In this document: piece after piece, positions 1 through 6,191 of the stretch
How positions within the stretch are numbered: position 1 is the stretch's first letter
Layout: every line of letters begins with the position of its first letter
Source of the DNA: a virus
Strand: one strand, 5' to 3'
Length of the DNA: 32,479 nucleotides
IMG/VR virus record: IMGVR_UViG_3300025425_000090
Coordinates: 1-32,479 of that record
Made by a program: the position numbers and the translations under genes
The notes under the pieces: model-generated
Database searches by the model: none
Told to the model about the DNA's origin: nothing
Seen by the model: the letters and a program-made list of their open reading frames with translations, nothing else

Positions 1-2
1 CT

Positions 3-179
3 TTAACTGTGGGTATATCCGTCCAGCTCAATACCTAGCCACATACCAGACCAGCGCACCATAACGCAATCACACCCGGGCAAAACAGTGCGGCGGAATG
101 CCTGATAAGTCAGCCCCTGATTGTTTTGGACCCACTTGCGGTGTAAGGCTTTGCGCTGCTTAGTGCTTAAAATAATCAC
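3..179 (-). CDS. Small conserved phage protein, GTG start (58 aa)
   Basis: The frame opens with GTG at 179, which overlaps the TGA of the DUF932 gene upstream (GTGA junction), and closes with TAA at 3-5. The protein is basic at its N-terminus (STKQRKALHRKW) and ends in a compact aromatic segment, GMWLGIELDGYTHS, preceded by a CDC motif. That ending resembles small proteins I have seen in other phage genomes, but I know of no assigned function. Two Cys in CDC could bind metal; this is inference. It is the last gene of the leftward block visible here, co-transcribed with DUF932. It is complete despite lying at the window edge. Confidence 0.65.
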   Translation of the reverse strand: MIILSTKQRKALHRKWVQNNQGLTYQAFRRTVLPGCDCVMVRWSGMWLGIELDGYTHS

Positions 180-1369
180 GCTGTCACCTTATCCAATAGC
201 GCACCGGCTTTGCGTTCCATATCTATACGCGCATCTTGGTGCGGTATATCCCGGGCAACTGCAGTGATTGCCTGCGCAGCATCCCAAACAGTTTCGACCG
301 GGCGGCCCTCTTCTGCAAGGTGGCGAGCGTTGGCAGCTTTCGCCATGCGTCCAGACAATCCAGCTCGGTTAACTAAAAAGTCAAAACGGCCTGCATCATC
401 CTTTGCAATCTTGGCAGCTTTGGCAGCAAGTACACCCTCGACAAAAGTAGAGGTCGAACCGTTGGCGAACGATTGTAGTGCCGGTCTGGCTTCCTGCGCG
501 AAACGATCCGGCGCGAATTTAGTATGCCGTATTTTAATTTCGCTAAAATTTTCGACCCCCCAAAGGTTTCGATTCATACAAACACCGCGCAGGTACATTG
601 CGGCTATACCCGCCGTCTTACTACCCGTTTCGGAATTCCAAGCATAGAAGCCGCGAAACATTAGATCCGGCTCGCCGTTGGCAAGCTTTCCAACTTCGAT
701 GGGGTTGCGGTCATCCACTAAAAAGACGAACACGTCCCGGTCACTTGCAAACAACGTGGTGGTGTCATTCGTCACGGGGATTTCGGGATCATAGACGGCC
801 ATGCCGTCACGGCTTCCTGTCATCATACCGGGAACTTTCCAACGTCCGCCGCTTGCATCCACCAATTGCTTGACAGGCTCGAGGATCTCCCAATCATAAA
901 TACGGCCATAGTCAGGACCGGTTGCAGCTCTTAACTCGCCGCCGTCGGTTTGGTTACCGTAGACTTTGATTAGCTCCTTGCCCCGGTTATATTTCAAACC
1001 CCACTGCAAACAGTCCGCCGCGATAGGTGCCGGAAGGTCTCGCAAGTAACCAGAAGGTGCCCCGGCAAGCTGGGACAGTTGGCCAAACGACCAATTGGTG
1101 GGGGTGTTGTTGTGCTCGCGGTAATTATCGTCGACGTACTCGACACGGATATCACCACGGCTGGGGTTGACTTCGTCAAACTCGCCTATGATTTTTATCT
1201 TATGAGTGTCAACAGTGCGAGAGGTCATTCGCTGCGCGTCTATCTTCTTATAGGCGAGCATATCGTCGAGGGTTAAAAACTTTTGATCGTCAGGCCGACT
1301 GAACCAATTCGAGGAAACAGCCGAGTTTCCGATACCATGGGCTAAAGCGTTCGTTTGATATGTAGACAT
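176..1369 (-). CDS. DUF932 phage/plasmid-like protein
   Basis: A 397-residue protein that matches the DUF932 (phage/plasmid-like, TIGR03299-type) family in length and layout. It has an N-terminal SNWF segment, a central region with GDIRVEYVDDNY and a WSFGQLSQLAG motif (about residues 92-103), and a C-terminal half with GFYAWNSETGSKTAGIAAM and MNRNLWGVENF. The family is common on phages and plasmids and its biochemical role is not established. The start at 1369 is supported by CGGAG nine bases upstream. A TTGCAA/TATTAT promoter candidate and a terminator lie just upstream, so this gene and the 58-aa gene that follows may form their own short transcript. No anomaly seen. Confidence 0.85.
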   Translation of the reverse strand: MSTYQTNALAHGIGNSAVSSNWFSRPDDQKFLTLDDMLAYKKIDAQRMTSRTVDTHKIKIIGEFDEVNPSRGDIRVEYVDDNYREHNNTPTNWSFGQLSQLAGAPSGYLRDLPAPIAADCLQWGLKYNRGKELIKVYGNQTDGGELRAATGPDYGRIYDWEILEPVKQLVDASGGRWKVPGMMTGSRDGMAVYDPEIPVTNDTTTLFASDRDVFVFLVDDRNPIEVGKLANGEPDLMFRGFYAWNSETGSKTAGIAAMYLRGVCMNRNLWGVENFSEIKIRHTKFAPDRFAQEARPALQSFANGSTSTFVEGVLAAKAAKIAKDDAGRFDFLVNRAGLSGRMAKAANARHLAEEGRPVETVWDAAQAITAVARDIPHQDARIDMERKAGALLDKVTA

Positions 1370-1412
1370 AACCTATGACTCCGTAGATGGGGCACTTAAT
1401 TGCGCCACCTCT

Positions 1413-1443
1413 ATAATATCGCAGAAAGTTGCATACCTTGCAA
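1413..1443 (-). promoter_or_regulatory. Putative promoter for the DUF932 transcript
   Basis: On the minus strand TTGCAA (1443-1438) is followed after 19 bases by TATTAT (1418-1413), 44 bases upstream of the DUF932 start. The spacer is longer than the ideal 17. The same TTGCAA/TATTAT pair occurs with a 17-base spacer at 6658-6630, which supports a shared phage promoter type. It lies downstream of the terminator at 1487-1508, as expected for a new transcription unit. Confidence 0.45.
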
Positions 1444-1486
1444 GCTAATATTTTACTTTTTTAAATAATCTTTATTGCAGGGCAAT

Positions 1487-1508
1487 AAAAAACCCGCTCA
1501 AGGGCGGG
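1487..1508 (-). terminator. Rho-independent terminator (leftward)
   Basis: In the minus-strand transcript GC-rich arms CCCGC and GCGGG (1508-1504 with 1497-1493) enclose a 6-nt loop and are followed directly by six T (1492-1487). It sits just after the stop of the 43-aa gene ending at 1517 and before DUF932, so it separates the two units. Confidence 0.8.
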
Positions 1509-1516
1509 CTAGTGTT

Positions 1517-1648
1517 TTATTTCTTACGTCGTCTTATCAGTTGTTTTGGTCGCCGTTGGGGTTTGGTTCGCCGCTGCTTCTCTTCAAAATCTTCTAAAGC
1601 TTCGGAACCATATTTTAATTTCGCAAACCACTTAAAAAGAAAAAACAT
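1517..1648 (-). CDS. Small basic protein with hydrophobic N-terminus (43 aa)
   Basis: ATG at 1648 is preceded by AGGAG with a 7-base spacer, which overlaps the end of the upstream gene. The product starts with a short hydrophobic run (MFFLFKWFAKL), has an acidic middle, and ends in a strongly Arg/Lys-rich tail. The run is too short for a confident membrane span. The tail could bind nucleic acid or a membrane surface; this is inference. It is followed directly by a rho-independent terminator. I do not recognise a family. Gene status rests on the SD and the packing. Confidence 0.5.
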   Translation of the reverse strand: MFFLFKWFAKLKYGSEALEDFEEKQRRTKPQRRPKQLIRRRKK

Positions 1649-1650
1649 CT

Positions 1651-1887
1651 CTAAACTCCTATTGTTTCTACGGTTAGCTCTGTTTCCAGCCAAACTTTAG
1701 CCCCACAAGAAAGCGGTTTGTTTGGACGGTACACAAGCTTGGCAATGACGACCCCTTCAGCGTCTTTAATCCACGCCTCATTACATTTTCGGTTCTGCGT
1801 ATAATCTTTTACTGTCAACACCGGAAGGTCCGCACCTTTAGCGTTGGCTTTTATATGGTGCTGGTTAACGTGCAATACTGTTTTCAT
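1651..1887 (-). CDS. Conserved hypothetical phage protein (78 aa)
   Basis: The product begins MKTVLHVNQHHIKANAKG, then PVLTVKDY, and ends with KPLSCGAKVWLETELTVET. This looks like a small, probably beta-rich phage protein family with conserved HVNQH and PLSCGA(K/R)VW(L/I)ET motifs that I recall from other phages, without known function. A GAGG sits about 8 bases before ATG 1887. The stop is TAG, two bases before the ATG of the 43-aa gene, so the pair is translationally adjacent. No membrane segment or signal peptide is visible. Confidence 0.7.
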   Translation of the reverse strand: MKTVLHVNQHHIKANAKGADLPVLTVKDYTQNRKCNEAWIKDAEGVVIAKLVYRPNKPLSCGAKVWLETELTVETIGV

Positions 1888-1936
1888 TTTATGACCTCAT
1901 GTCGTAGTTAAGTTAAGACCACACAATGGTATGCGA

Positions 1937-2398
1937 TTATATAGGAGAGATCAACCCCATAATAGTGTCCCAGTCAAAATTCCCTTCACAATAATAAAGA
2001 GGTTCCACCTTTAAACCGGACATTTTTAAGTCCATCGCTTCCCTCCCATGATACAAGTAAATCTTTTGCGGCTGGGTTTTAGTAGCCGCTTTGCGCACCA
2101 AGACCCAAACGCTTGCAATACTATGATTGGTTAACCATGCAACTTGGTGGGGTCGAAGATCAACAACTTTGGCGGTGGTAACCTTTAGCTCGACAAAATG
2201 AAAGTGTCCGGCGTCATCACAAACCAAAACGTCCGGAATACCGGGCATAGCCCACGTTTCAATCCGCGTTGCCTTCCACGTCCTCGAATTCTGCGACATC
2301 CCCGCCTTCATCAGCTTCCATAAGTCGGCTTCTCGCTTTGTCGCGGTTCTGGGTATTGCGTTCTCCTTTGGGAGTAATGTCGATAGTAATCGGGGCAT
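1937..2398 (-). CDS. VRR-NUC domain nuclease
   Basis: The VRR-NUC fold (PD-(D/E)XK superfamily) is indicated by READLWKLMKAG, then KATRIETWAMPGIPDV, then FHFVELK. E of RIE, D of IPD and E-x-K of VELK are the expected catalytic residues. Phage members are structure-specific or Holliday-junction-type nucleases, so a role in recombination or DNA processing before packaging is likely. I chose ATG 2398 (153 aa) because the family usually has an E..LW..(M/L)K helix before the first catalytic Glu. Later ATGs at 2311 or 2299 would remove it. AGGAG lies 13 bases upstream. The choice means about 140 bases overlap in another frame with the terminase small-subunit gene. Confidence 0.85.
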   Translation of the reverse strand: MPRLLSTLLPKENAIPRTATKREADLWKLMKAGMSQNSRTWKATRIETWAMPGIPDVLVCDDAGHFHFVELKVTTAKVVDLRPHQVAWLTNHSIASVWVLVRKAATKTQPQKIYLYHGREAMDLKMSGLKVEPLYYCEGNFDWDTIMGLISPI

Positions 2399-2894
2399 AA
2401 TTGTGTTTAATCTCCTGTAAGGCCAGCATGACCTCATCTTTGCTCATAGAATCAATACTACCCGTTCTGATTTCGCTTTTACTAACGTAGATATCGCCCT
2501 GTGCTTGACCACGTCGGTACTCAGCTTGAACGGCTGCGGAATAAGCCCCATTATTTAGGGCCAAGTCTCGGATAGTTTGCAAATCACGCAAGTGTCGCTG
2601 GTATGTTACGCCAAACTTTTCGTCCAGCTCTTGGCGATAAGCCCTGATAGCATTAACAACGTGTGGACTTATATGTTGATTGGTGAGTTCGTAAGCTCGT
2701 GTATGGGCGGAGCTGACAGGGTAGCCGGCATTAACGGCTGCTTCTCGCATAGTTATCTGACCGTCTTTTGAAACTAGCTCTTTTACGAATAGTTCTTGTT
2801 TACGAGTTAGTTGCTGCGCGGCTGTAGCGCGGGGCCGTCCACGCTGCTTCTTGACAACAGCGGGGATGGTTTTTGAGGTGATCTTGGCAGCCAT
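2259..2894 (-). CDS. Terminase small subunit-like DNA-binding protein
   Basis: A 211-aa protein with a basic N-terminus (KKQRGRPRATAAQQ) followed by LTRKQELFVKELV, TMREAAVNAGYP and SAHTRAYELTNQ. This is the helix-turn-helix layout of phage small terminases that recognise pac or cos DNA. The middle (residues about 85-130) is helical and suits oligomerisation. The C-terminus is acidic (MEADEGGDVAEFEDVE). I infer it marks packaging DNA for the large subunit, which is not in this window. The start lacks a strong SD. Upstream lies an AT-rich region with repeated GTTACA boxes that could be its binding site. A different HTH regulator is the main alternative. Confidence 0.65.
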   Translation of the reverse strand: MAAKITSKTIPAVVKKQRGRPRATAAQQLTRKQELFVKELVSKDGQITMREAAVNAGYPVSSAHTRAYELTNQHISPHVVNAIRAYRQELDEKFGVTYQRHLRDLQTIRDLALNNGAYSAAVQAEYRRGQAQGDIYVSKSEIRTGSIDSMSKDEVMLALQEIKHNYAPITIDITPKGERNTQNRDKARSRLMEADEGGDVAEFEDVEGNAD

Positions 2895-3164
2895 TTTTGT
2901 TATCCAGTTATAAAAAGATAGTTTAATACTAAACCGCTTATCTGTATATAGAACTCCAGAATATTTTTTTTAAAAAAAAACTTCCAGACCCCCATAAGGC
3001 ACTTTTGCCATTTAAGGTTACATAAACACTGGTTACGTTACAAATTTGTTTTTCACTTGTGTCACCTCTGAAACCCTTATATACACTGGGCTAATTAACC
3101 AAAGTTACACCGTTACACCGGTTACGGCCCCGTGGACAAAAAACTTTATTTTTTTTCTCAGCTC
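2895..3164. repeat. AT-rich intergenic region with repeated GTTACA boxes
   Basis: A 270-base gap without a convincing gene. GTTAC boxes recur at 3016-3023, 3031-3042 (two back to back), 3104-3111, 3112-3119 and 3121-3127. The last three are nearly tandem (GTTACACC twice, then GTTACGG). Long A/T tracts occur at 2965-2981 and 3143-3160, and a GTTTA-N4-TAAAC inverted repeat lies near 2921-2934. The layout fits iterons, an operator array or a packaging or origin site beside the small terminase gene. Which of these applies cannot be told from sequence alone. Confidence 0.45.
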
Positions 3165-3470
3165 CTATATACACATACGGCGTCTTTCCTGTAACGCGTG
3201 GTCCATGATCCGCGGGTCGTGCATTGTGTTTATGAAGCTTTGTACCGCGAGCCACGATCCTCCTTGTATGGCAGGTGCTCCTTCGTAGAAGATTTTTGCG
3301 AGCCATCCGATGGATACTGTGACGTCGTGGTTGTTTTTTATAAATTCGATTATGTTGTGTTGGACGTGTTTATCGGTGAGTGATTCGCGTTTTGAGGCAT
3401 TCATTATACGGAAGTATTTCGCGACGGCATTTTCGAGAGTGTTGAGCTGCTCGTCTTTCCAGTTTTCCAT
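3165..3470 (-). CDS. Hypothetical helical protein (101 aa)
   Basis: ATG 3470 has AGGAG with a 7-base spacer, so the start is well supported. The product (starting MENWKDEQLNTLENAVAKYF) is soluble and predicted mostly helical, with ESLTDKHVQHNIIEFIKNN in the first half and a basic end (ALQERRRMCI). I do not recognise a family. The 5' end overlaps the upstream GTG-started gene by 67 bases in another frame. It is the first gene after the repeat-rich gap on its downstream side, so the gap may hold its terminator or a promoter for the terminase gene. Confidence 0.6.
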   Translation of the reverse strand: MENWKDEQLNTLENAVAKYFRIMNASKRESLTDKHVQHNIIEFIKNNHDVTVSIGWLAKIFYEGAPAIQGGSWLAVQSFINTMHDPRIMDHALQERRRMCI

Positions 3471-3628
3471 GGGGTATCTCCTGCATTAATTATTATAAAT
3501 ATTAACACGGGATACTTTGCTGGGCAAGCTTCCGTGACCTTTGCACCATACTCGGCCCACCGTTTCTCCTGTTCAGTGGTCCGTAGACCCGCTATACTGT
3601 CTCGGACCCACTTGCTGATCTGTTCCAC
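3404..3628 (-). CDS. Hypothetical protein, GTG start (74 aa)
   Basis: The frame opens with GTG at 3628, which has AGGAG six bases upstream. The first 40 residues (MEQISKWVRDSIAGLRTTEQ onward) look like a charged helical protein. The last 25 residues are Ser/Thr/Lys-rich and are read from the region that also encodes the start of the next gene in another frame. That makes the C-terminal part less certain. No family recognised. It could be an intact small gene or a remnant whose 3' end was replaced by the neighbour. Confidence 0.4.
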   Translation of the reverse strand: MEQISKWVRDSIAGLRTTEQEKRWAEYGAKVTEACPAKYPVLIFIIINAGDTPWKTGKTSSSTLSKMPSRNTSV

Positions 3629-3670
3629 CCGAGGCTCCTCTACCTCACCCCCTTGCAGTTGGTGGGTGGG

Positions 3671-3940
3671 TCACTGCTTTTCAAAGTAGTTCATTCGGTC
3701 TTCCCATTTAAAGATAGCGCTTTTCCATAGGTCGCGGTCCGTGATTAGTGCGGTTGTGATTGTTGACCTAGGCGCACCCATTTTCCAACCTAGCTTAATG
3801 GTGTCTTCATAGGCTAGGGCGTCGTCTAGCCACTGTTCAGGGTCTTTATTTCCTGCGGCATAGTAATGGCATAGGTGGGCGCACGATTGGTCTGTAAGCG
3901 TCCCGTCAGGGCCTTCTAGCAAGAATGGGGTTTTACTCAT
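3671..3940 (-). CDS. Hypothetical protein (89 aa)
   Basis: The product begins MSKTPFLLEGPDGTLTDQSC, continues with HLCHYYAAGNKDPEQWLDDA, and ends in a charged helix. It is soluble with no visible motif of known function. The three His/Cys in CAHLCHYY could bind a metal, but no second ligand pair is evident. Its start overlaps the preceding gene's end by 8 bases, so translation is probably coupled, since the SD itself is weak. Composition matches its neighbours. Confidence 0.6.
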   Translation of the reverse strand: MSKTPFLLEGPDGTLTDQSCAHLCHYYAAGNKDPEQWLDDALAYEDTIKLGWKMGAPRSTITTALITDRDLWKSAIFKWEDRMNYFEKQ

Positions 3941-4169
3941 TACTTATCTCATCTTCAAAACAATGATTTAAAAAACTAAGCGCATGTTTACCAACCAGCC
4001 AAGCATCGTCATCCTCAAAAAACCTTTCGCCAATTGTACGCATATTGTAATGTTCTTTCCCTTTATCAAAAAAAGCTATTACATAACACGAGCTAATTCC
4101 TTGCCATTTTACAAGTTCATGGCTTTGGTTTTGCTCACTCCACCTAAATTCTATATTACCGTATCTCAT
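3933..4169 (-). CDS. Hypothetical protein (78 aa)
   Basis: Starts at ATG 4169 in a TAATG junction with the 41-aa gene upstream. The protein is acidic at its C-terminus (NHCFEDEISNE) and has a likely beta-hairpin start (MRYGNIEFRW). Two aromatic segments, SCYVIAFFDKGKEHYNMRT and DDAWLVGKHALSFL, look like a small alpha/beta domain. No family recognised. It belongs to a chain of overlapping small leftward genes. Confidence 0.55.
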   Translation of the reverse strand: MRYGNIEFRWSEQNQSHELVKWQGISSCYVIAFFDKGKEHYNMRTIGERFFEDDDAWLVGKHALSFLNHCFEDEISNE

Positions 4170-4294
4170 TACTTTGCTCCTTGCCTTTCCAAATCATCCG
4201 CAATTCTTTGTATCATTACTGCTAACTCACGTATCCAAGATGCGTTTTTAGTTCTTATTGCTTCTTCAAGCTCTGTTAAAATAGTTTTATCCAT
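4169..4294 (-). CDS. Small helical protein (41 aa)
   Basis: ATG 4294 is preceded by AGGGG with a short AT spacer (CAGGGGTAAGTAATG) and the gene ends in a TAATG junction with the next gene, both good signs of expression. The product, starting MDKTILTELEEAIRTKNASW, is one or two amphipathic helices with an acidic first half and a basic end. Function unknown. Its SD cassette is nearly the same as that of the methyltransferase remnant at 5079. Confidence 0.55.
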   Translation of the reverse strand: MDKTILTELEEAIRTKNASWIRELAVMIQRIADDLERQGAK

Positions 4295-4307
4295 TACTTA
4301 CCCCTGA

Positions 4308-4376
4308 TTAGCGTATTAATGTCGAATTTGACCATGTTGGAGTTAGTGTAGTGGTTATTAGTTTATCGTTATTCAT
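4308..4376 (-). CDS. Possible 22-aa ORF between small genes
   Basis: ATG 4376 lies four bases after the TAG of the RHH-like gene, with AAGGA seven bases upstream. The peptide (MNNDKLITTTLTPTWSNSTL plus two residues) is Thr-rich and has no recognisable domain. A second frame in the same stretch encodes a 13-aa peptide ending LIRGK. The stretch may be decayed gene sequence that now only carries the RBS of the next gene. Confidence 0.25.
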   Translation of the reverse strand: MNNDKLITTTLTPTWSNSTLIR

Positions 4377-4379
4377 TAT

Positions 4380-4556
4380 CTAGTCCTTGTTTAATTTTAA
4401 TCGCGTCCAGTCTGAGTCGCTTAATCCAGCCGACCTAGCTTTTTCTTTCCACTTTAATTTATCTGCTGCTGTACATCGTATTCGCCAATAATCCCCAATT
4501 ACCTTATCAAGCGGAAGCTTATTGTGCTGATTACCAGTGTTCTTTGCTTTTTTCAT
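4380..4556 (-). CDS. RHH/MobC-like small DNA-binding protein (58 aa)
   Basis: ATG 4556 shares an ATGA junction with the gene upstream and the frame ends with TAG at 4380. The segment DYWRIRCTAADKLKWKEKAR followed by AGLSDSDWTRLKL resembles the core of ribbon-helix-helix proteins and MobC-type relaxosome accessory proteins: a beta strand with alternating basic residues, helix 1, a Gly turn, and an S-x-S-x-W helix 2. I infer DNA binding, perhaps as a local repressor. MobC-like function is only a resemblance, since no relaxase is present. Confidence 0.5.
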   Translation of the reverse strand: MKKAKNTGNQHNKLPLDKVIGDYWRIRCTAADKLKWKEKARSAGLSDSDWTRLKLNKD

Positions 4557-4828
4557 AGTGCCTCAGTCATTAGTCTGTAATTCTCACTCATTAAAGATTT
4601 ATCTCTTCCGCTAACTTCAACTGCATGATCAGGCTTTCCGTCAGGTTTAAAGTATACCCAGCACTGCTTAGGCTCTGGCTTGACTCTGAAGTGGTAAGTT
4701 GAGAAGTCCCAAATTGGCTCATCATCATCTATAGAAATCCACCCTATAGGGCCGGTTAACCATTCAAACTGGATAACCTTCCCATCCTTATGTGCTTGCA
4801 CTACTTCTATTATTTCATCGTGATTCAT
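4553..4828 (-). CDS. Conserved phage protein with YRVKPEP-type motif, paralog A (91 aa)
   Basis: The N-terminus (MNHDEIIEVVQAHKDGKVIQ) is a helix followed by a strand. The middle contains a P-(I/M)-W-(D/N)-F motif, then FRVKPEPK. The same order of motifs occurs in the gene at 9153-9455, so the two are paralogs. The family is frequent in phages, where the N-terminal helix often reads like MIAVLQAAKEGKxIQ, and has no established role. A possible promoter (TTGACC at about 4882) lies upstream after the methyltransferase remnant. The SD is weak. Confidence 0.7.
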   Translation of the reverse strand: MNHDEIIEVVQAHKDGKVIQFEWLTGPIGWISIDDDEPIWDFSTYHFRVKPEPKQCWVYFKPDGKPDHAVEVSGRDKSLMSENYRLMTEAL

Positions 4829-4893
4829 TTTATTTCTCGGCTGCTTTATGACATTACATAGATTTGTGCTAACAGGTCAATGGTTAATTTGAT

Positions 4894-5079
4894 TTACTTC
4901 ATACTCCATTTTGGTTTAGTTATACGCCAGATTTGTTCCCACATCGGTTCAAAGGGAATAGCTGAGTCCCACTTGCAAGATGTTTGGCCGTATGGTGGGT
5001 CTGTCAGTATCATATCGATTGAGCCGTCAGGTATCTCTTTCATTCGCTCTAAGCAGTCGCCTAGCATTAAATTAATCAT
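4894..5079 (-). pseudogene. Truncated N6/N4 DNA methyltransferase (N-terminal fragment)
   Basis: The 61-aa product begins MINLMLGDCLERMKEIPDGS and contains the catalytic motif IV DPPYG followed by a target region start (WDSAIPF) and WEQIWRITKP. This is the N-terminal third of an N6_N4_Mtase-type DNA methyltransferase, in which motif IV precedes the SAM-binding FxGxG motif. Here the frame stops soon after WRITKP. The expected G-A-(I/V) strand and the FxGxG motif are missing downstream in all frames I inspected. The start has a good SD (CAGGGG). Full-length members are about 200-250 aa, so the fragment should be inactive. Confidence 0.75.
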
Positions 5080-5091
5080 TGTTACCCCTGA

Positions 5092-5193
5092 TTAGCATTT
5101 AATTAATTCTCGGCACATCGTCTCAATCACCCAAGGCTCAACGATATAACTTAAAATAAAAAACCCGATTAATCCTATTGCTATAAACTTCAT
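5092..5193 (-). CDS. Small membrane protein (33 aa)
   Basis: Opens in a TAATG junction at 5193 and ends TAA at 5092. Residues 2-20 (KFIAIGLIGFFILSYIVEP) form one hydrophobic span, followed by a short charged tail. One of three consecutive tiny membrane proteins. Function unknown. A holin or superinfection-exclusion role is possible but not supported by a specific motif. Confidence 0.5.
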   Translation of the reverse strand: MKFIAIGLIGFFILSYIVEPWVIETMCRELIKC

Positions 5194-5333
5194 TACCCAC
5201 TCCTGTCGTTGTAGTCTTCATGCTCGTCATCGTCATCGTCATTACCATAGAAGTTCAGGCCCCACGAGGCCAGAGTTAAAAAACCTATGATTATTAAAAT
5301 AAACGTGGTTCCTAATATTAACCAGAAATCCAT
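5193..5333 (-). CDS. Small membrane protein with acidic tail (46 aa)
   Basis: Starts at 5333 in a TAATG junction. Residues 3-24 are hydrophobic (WLILGTTFILIIIGFLTLA). The C-terminus is a highly acidic run (NDDDDDEHED), giving a membrane anchor with an acidic cytoplasmic or periplasmic tail. Translation is probably coupled to both neighbours. No family recognised. Confidence 0.55.
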   Translation of the reverse strand: MDFWLILGTTFILIIIGFLTLASWGLNFYGNDDDDDEHEDYNDRSG

Positions 5334-5470
5334 TACTTAACACTCACATAATTAACAATACACTTGCAAACCTGATAAATGATAACGATTGCCGCTATGA
5401 ACGCGATTACAAATACTTGAGCTGTTATATCTTCAAAATAAAAGTTGATTCTGAGTATTGTTGGTTGCAT
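5333..5470 (-). CDS. Small membrane protein (45 aa)
   Basis: ATG 5470 is preceded by AAGGA nine bases upstream and the frame ends in a TAATG junction. Residues about 17-37 (AQVFVIAFIAAIVIIYQV) form a single transmembrane helix, followed by a Cys-containing tail (CKCIVNYVSVK). It heads the three-gene membrane cluster. Function unknown. Confidence 0.5.
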   Translation of the reverse strand: MQPTILRINFYFEDITAQVFVIAFIAAIVIIYQVCKCIVNYVSVK

Positions 5471-5510
5471 TTGTTACGATCCTTTCTGATTTGCCCCTTC
5501 TTCGGGTTTA

Positions 5511-5810
5511 TTAGTGTATTAACCCTTCTGGGTCGGGGTCTGGAATAAAGTGGTCTGGTGATTTGGCTTGGTAAGCGGCATTTGATAAGCAAGAAGAAAT
5601 TAGTCCCAAGGCGGAGGGAACATCAGGAGATACTTCAATAATGTGGGCGAGGATCTGTGTGAGTGCACCACCGATGGCCGGTCCCGCGTCCATGTCCCGC
5701 GCATGAAACTCCGTTAACAATGCCGCCATCATCTTGGCGGCATTGAAGAAGTCGTCATTGGCTTTACCTTCAGCCTTGGAGTATTCGTTGCCACGATTTT
5801 TCAACGTCAT
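5511..5810 (-). CDS. Hypothetical soluble protein (99 aa)
   Basis: I chose ATG 5810 (MTLKNRGNEYSKAEGKANDD) because AAGG precedes it at good distance. The longer frame from 5849 would run further into the upstream gene. The product is helical with a Gly/Ala-rich centre (AGPAIGGALTQILAHIIEV) and the C-terminal end PDPDPEGLIH. No membrane helix is convincing because of interspersed charges. No family recognised. It overlaps the end of the 59-aa gene by 41 bases in another frame. Confidence 0.6.
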   Translation of the reverse strand: MTLKNRGNEYSKAEGKANDDFFNAAKMMAALLTEFHARDMDAGPAIGGALTQILAHIIEVSPDVPSALGLISSCLSNAAYQAKSPDHFIPDPDPEGLIH

Positions 5811-5949
5811 TAAGCCTTTTCCGTTTTTCATCTGTATTGAGAGTATCATCTTTTTCGATCAGGGTAAGTGCTTGGTTAACCACTTCGTTGATCTGTGATA
5901 CGGCCCACGGCCACCGGATATCGCTTACGCGTTCGTTGCTGGCTTCCAT
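5770..5949 (-). CDS. Small hypothetical protein (59 aa)
   Basis: ATG 5949 (MEASNERVSDIRWPWAVSQI) has a strong SD, GGAGG with a 7-base spacer. That favours it over the upstream in-frame ATG at 6033, which would overlap most of the previous gene. The product is helical with a charged second half (NTDEKRKRLNDVEKSWQRI). It overlaps the genes on both sides by 25 and 41 bases. Function unknown. Confidence 0.6.
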   Translation of the reverse strand: MEASNERVSDIRWPWAVSQINEVVNQALTLIEKDDTLNTDEKRKRLNDVEKSWQRILQG

Positions 5950-6137
5950 GTATCTACCTCCGCATACCATTTGCCGCCTTTGCTTTCGCAAACTTGGACG
6001 TTGATCCAATCTTCGTTTTGGGTCGAGAGCCACGCAAGAAGGTCCTCTCGTTTAATACTGAGATTACACTTCACCCAATCGGGTGCTGTTTCGCGTGGTT
6101 GTTTGGCCACGAGGCCATCAACAAAAATCTTATCCAT
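5925..6137 (-). CDS. Conserved phage hypothetical protein (70 aa)
   Basis: ATG 6137 follows AGGAGAG by a short spacer. The protein (MDKIFVDGLVAKQPRETAPD, then KCNLSIKREDLLAWLS, then ESKGGKWYAEVDTWKP) has a beta-helix-beta layout. Its APDWVKxNLSIKxEDLxxWL and GKWYAxxDxWKP patterns look like a small protein family I recall from other phages, without known function. An intrinsic terminator ends only about 16 bases before its start codon, leaving no room for a separate promoter, so its expression must pass through that hairpin. Confidence 0.65.
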   Translation of the reverse strand: MDKIFVDGLVAKQPRETAPDWVKCNLSIKREDLLAWLSTQNEDWINVQVCESKGGKWYAEVDTWKPATNA

Positions 6138-6152
6138 TATTACTCTCCTTAT

Positions 6153-6191
6153 AAAAAAATGCCCCGAGCCGGGGGCAACCTAACTCGGGGC
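6153..6191 (-). terminator. Rho-independent terminator just upstream of a gene start
   Basis: On the minus strand GCCCCGAG (6191-6184) pairs with CTCGGGGC (6168-6161), an 8-bp GC-rich stem with a 15-nt loop, followed by an A and seven T. It lies 16 bases before the ATG at 6137 and after the 63-aa zinc-ribbon gene ending at 6263. It could be an ordinary operon end or an attenuator for the genes below. Confidence 0.8.

Noticed and set aside
3046-3383. Plus-strand ORFs over the GTTACA repeat region
   Set aside because: No SD, unlike composition, and they oppose the supported leftward gene at 3165-3470.
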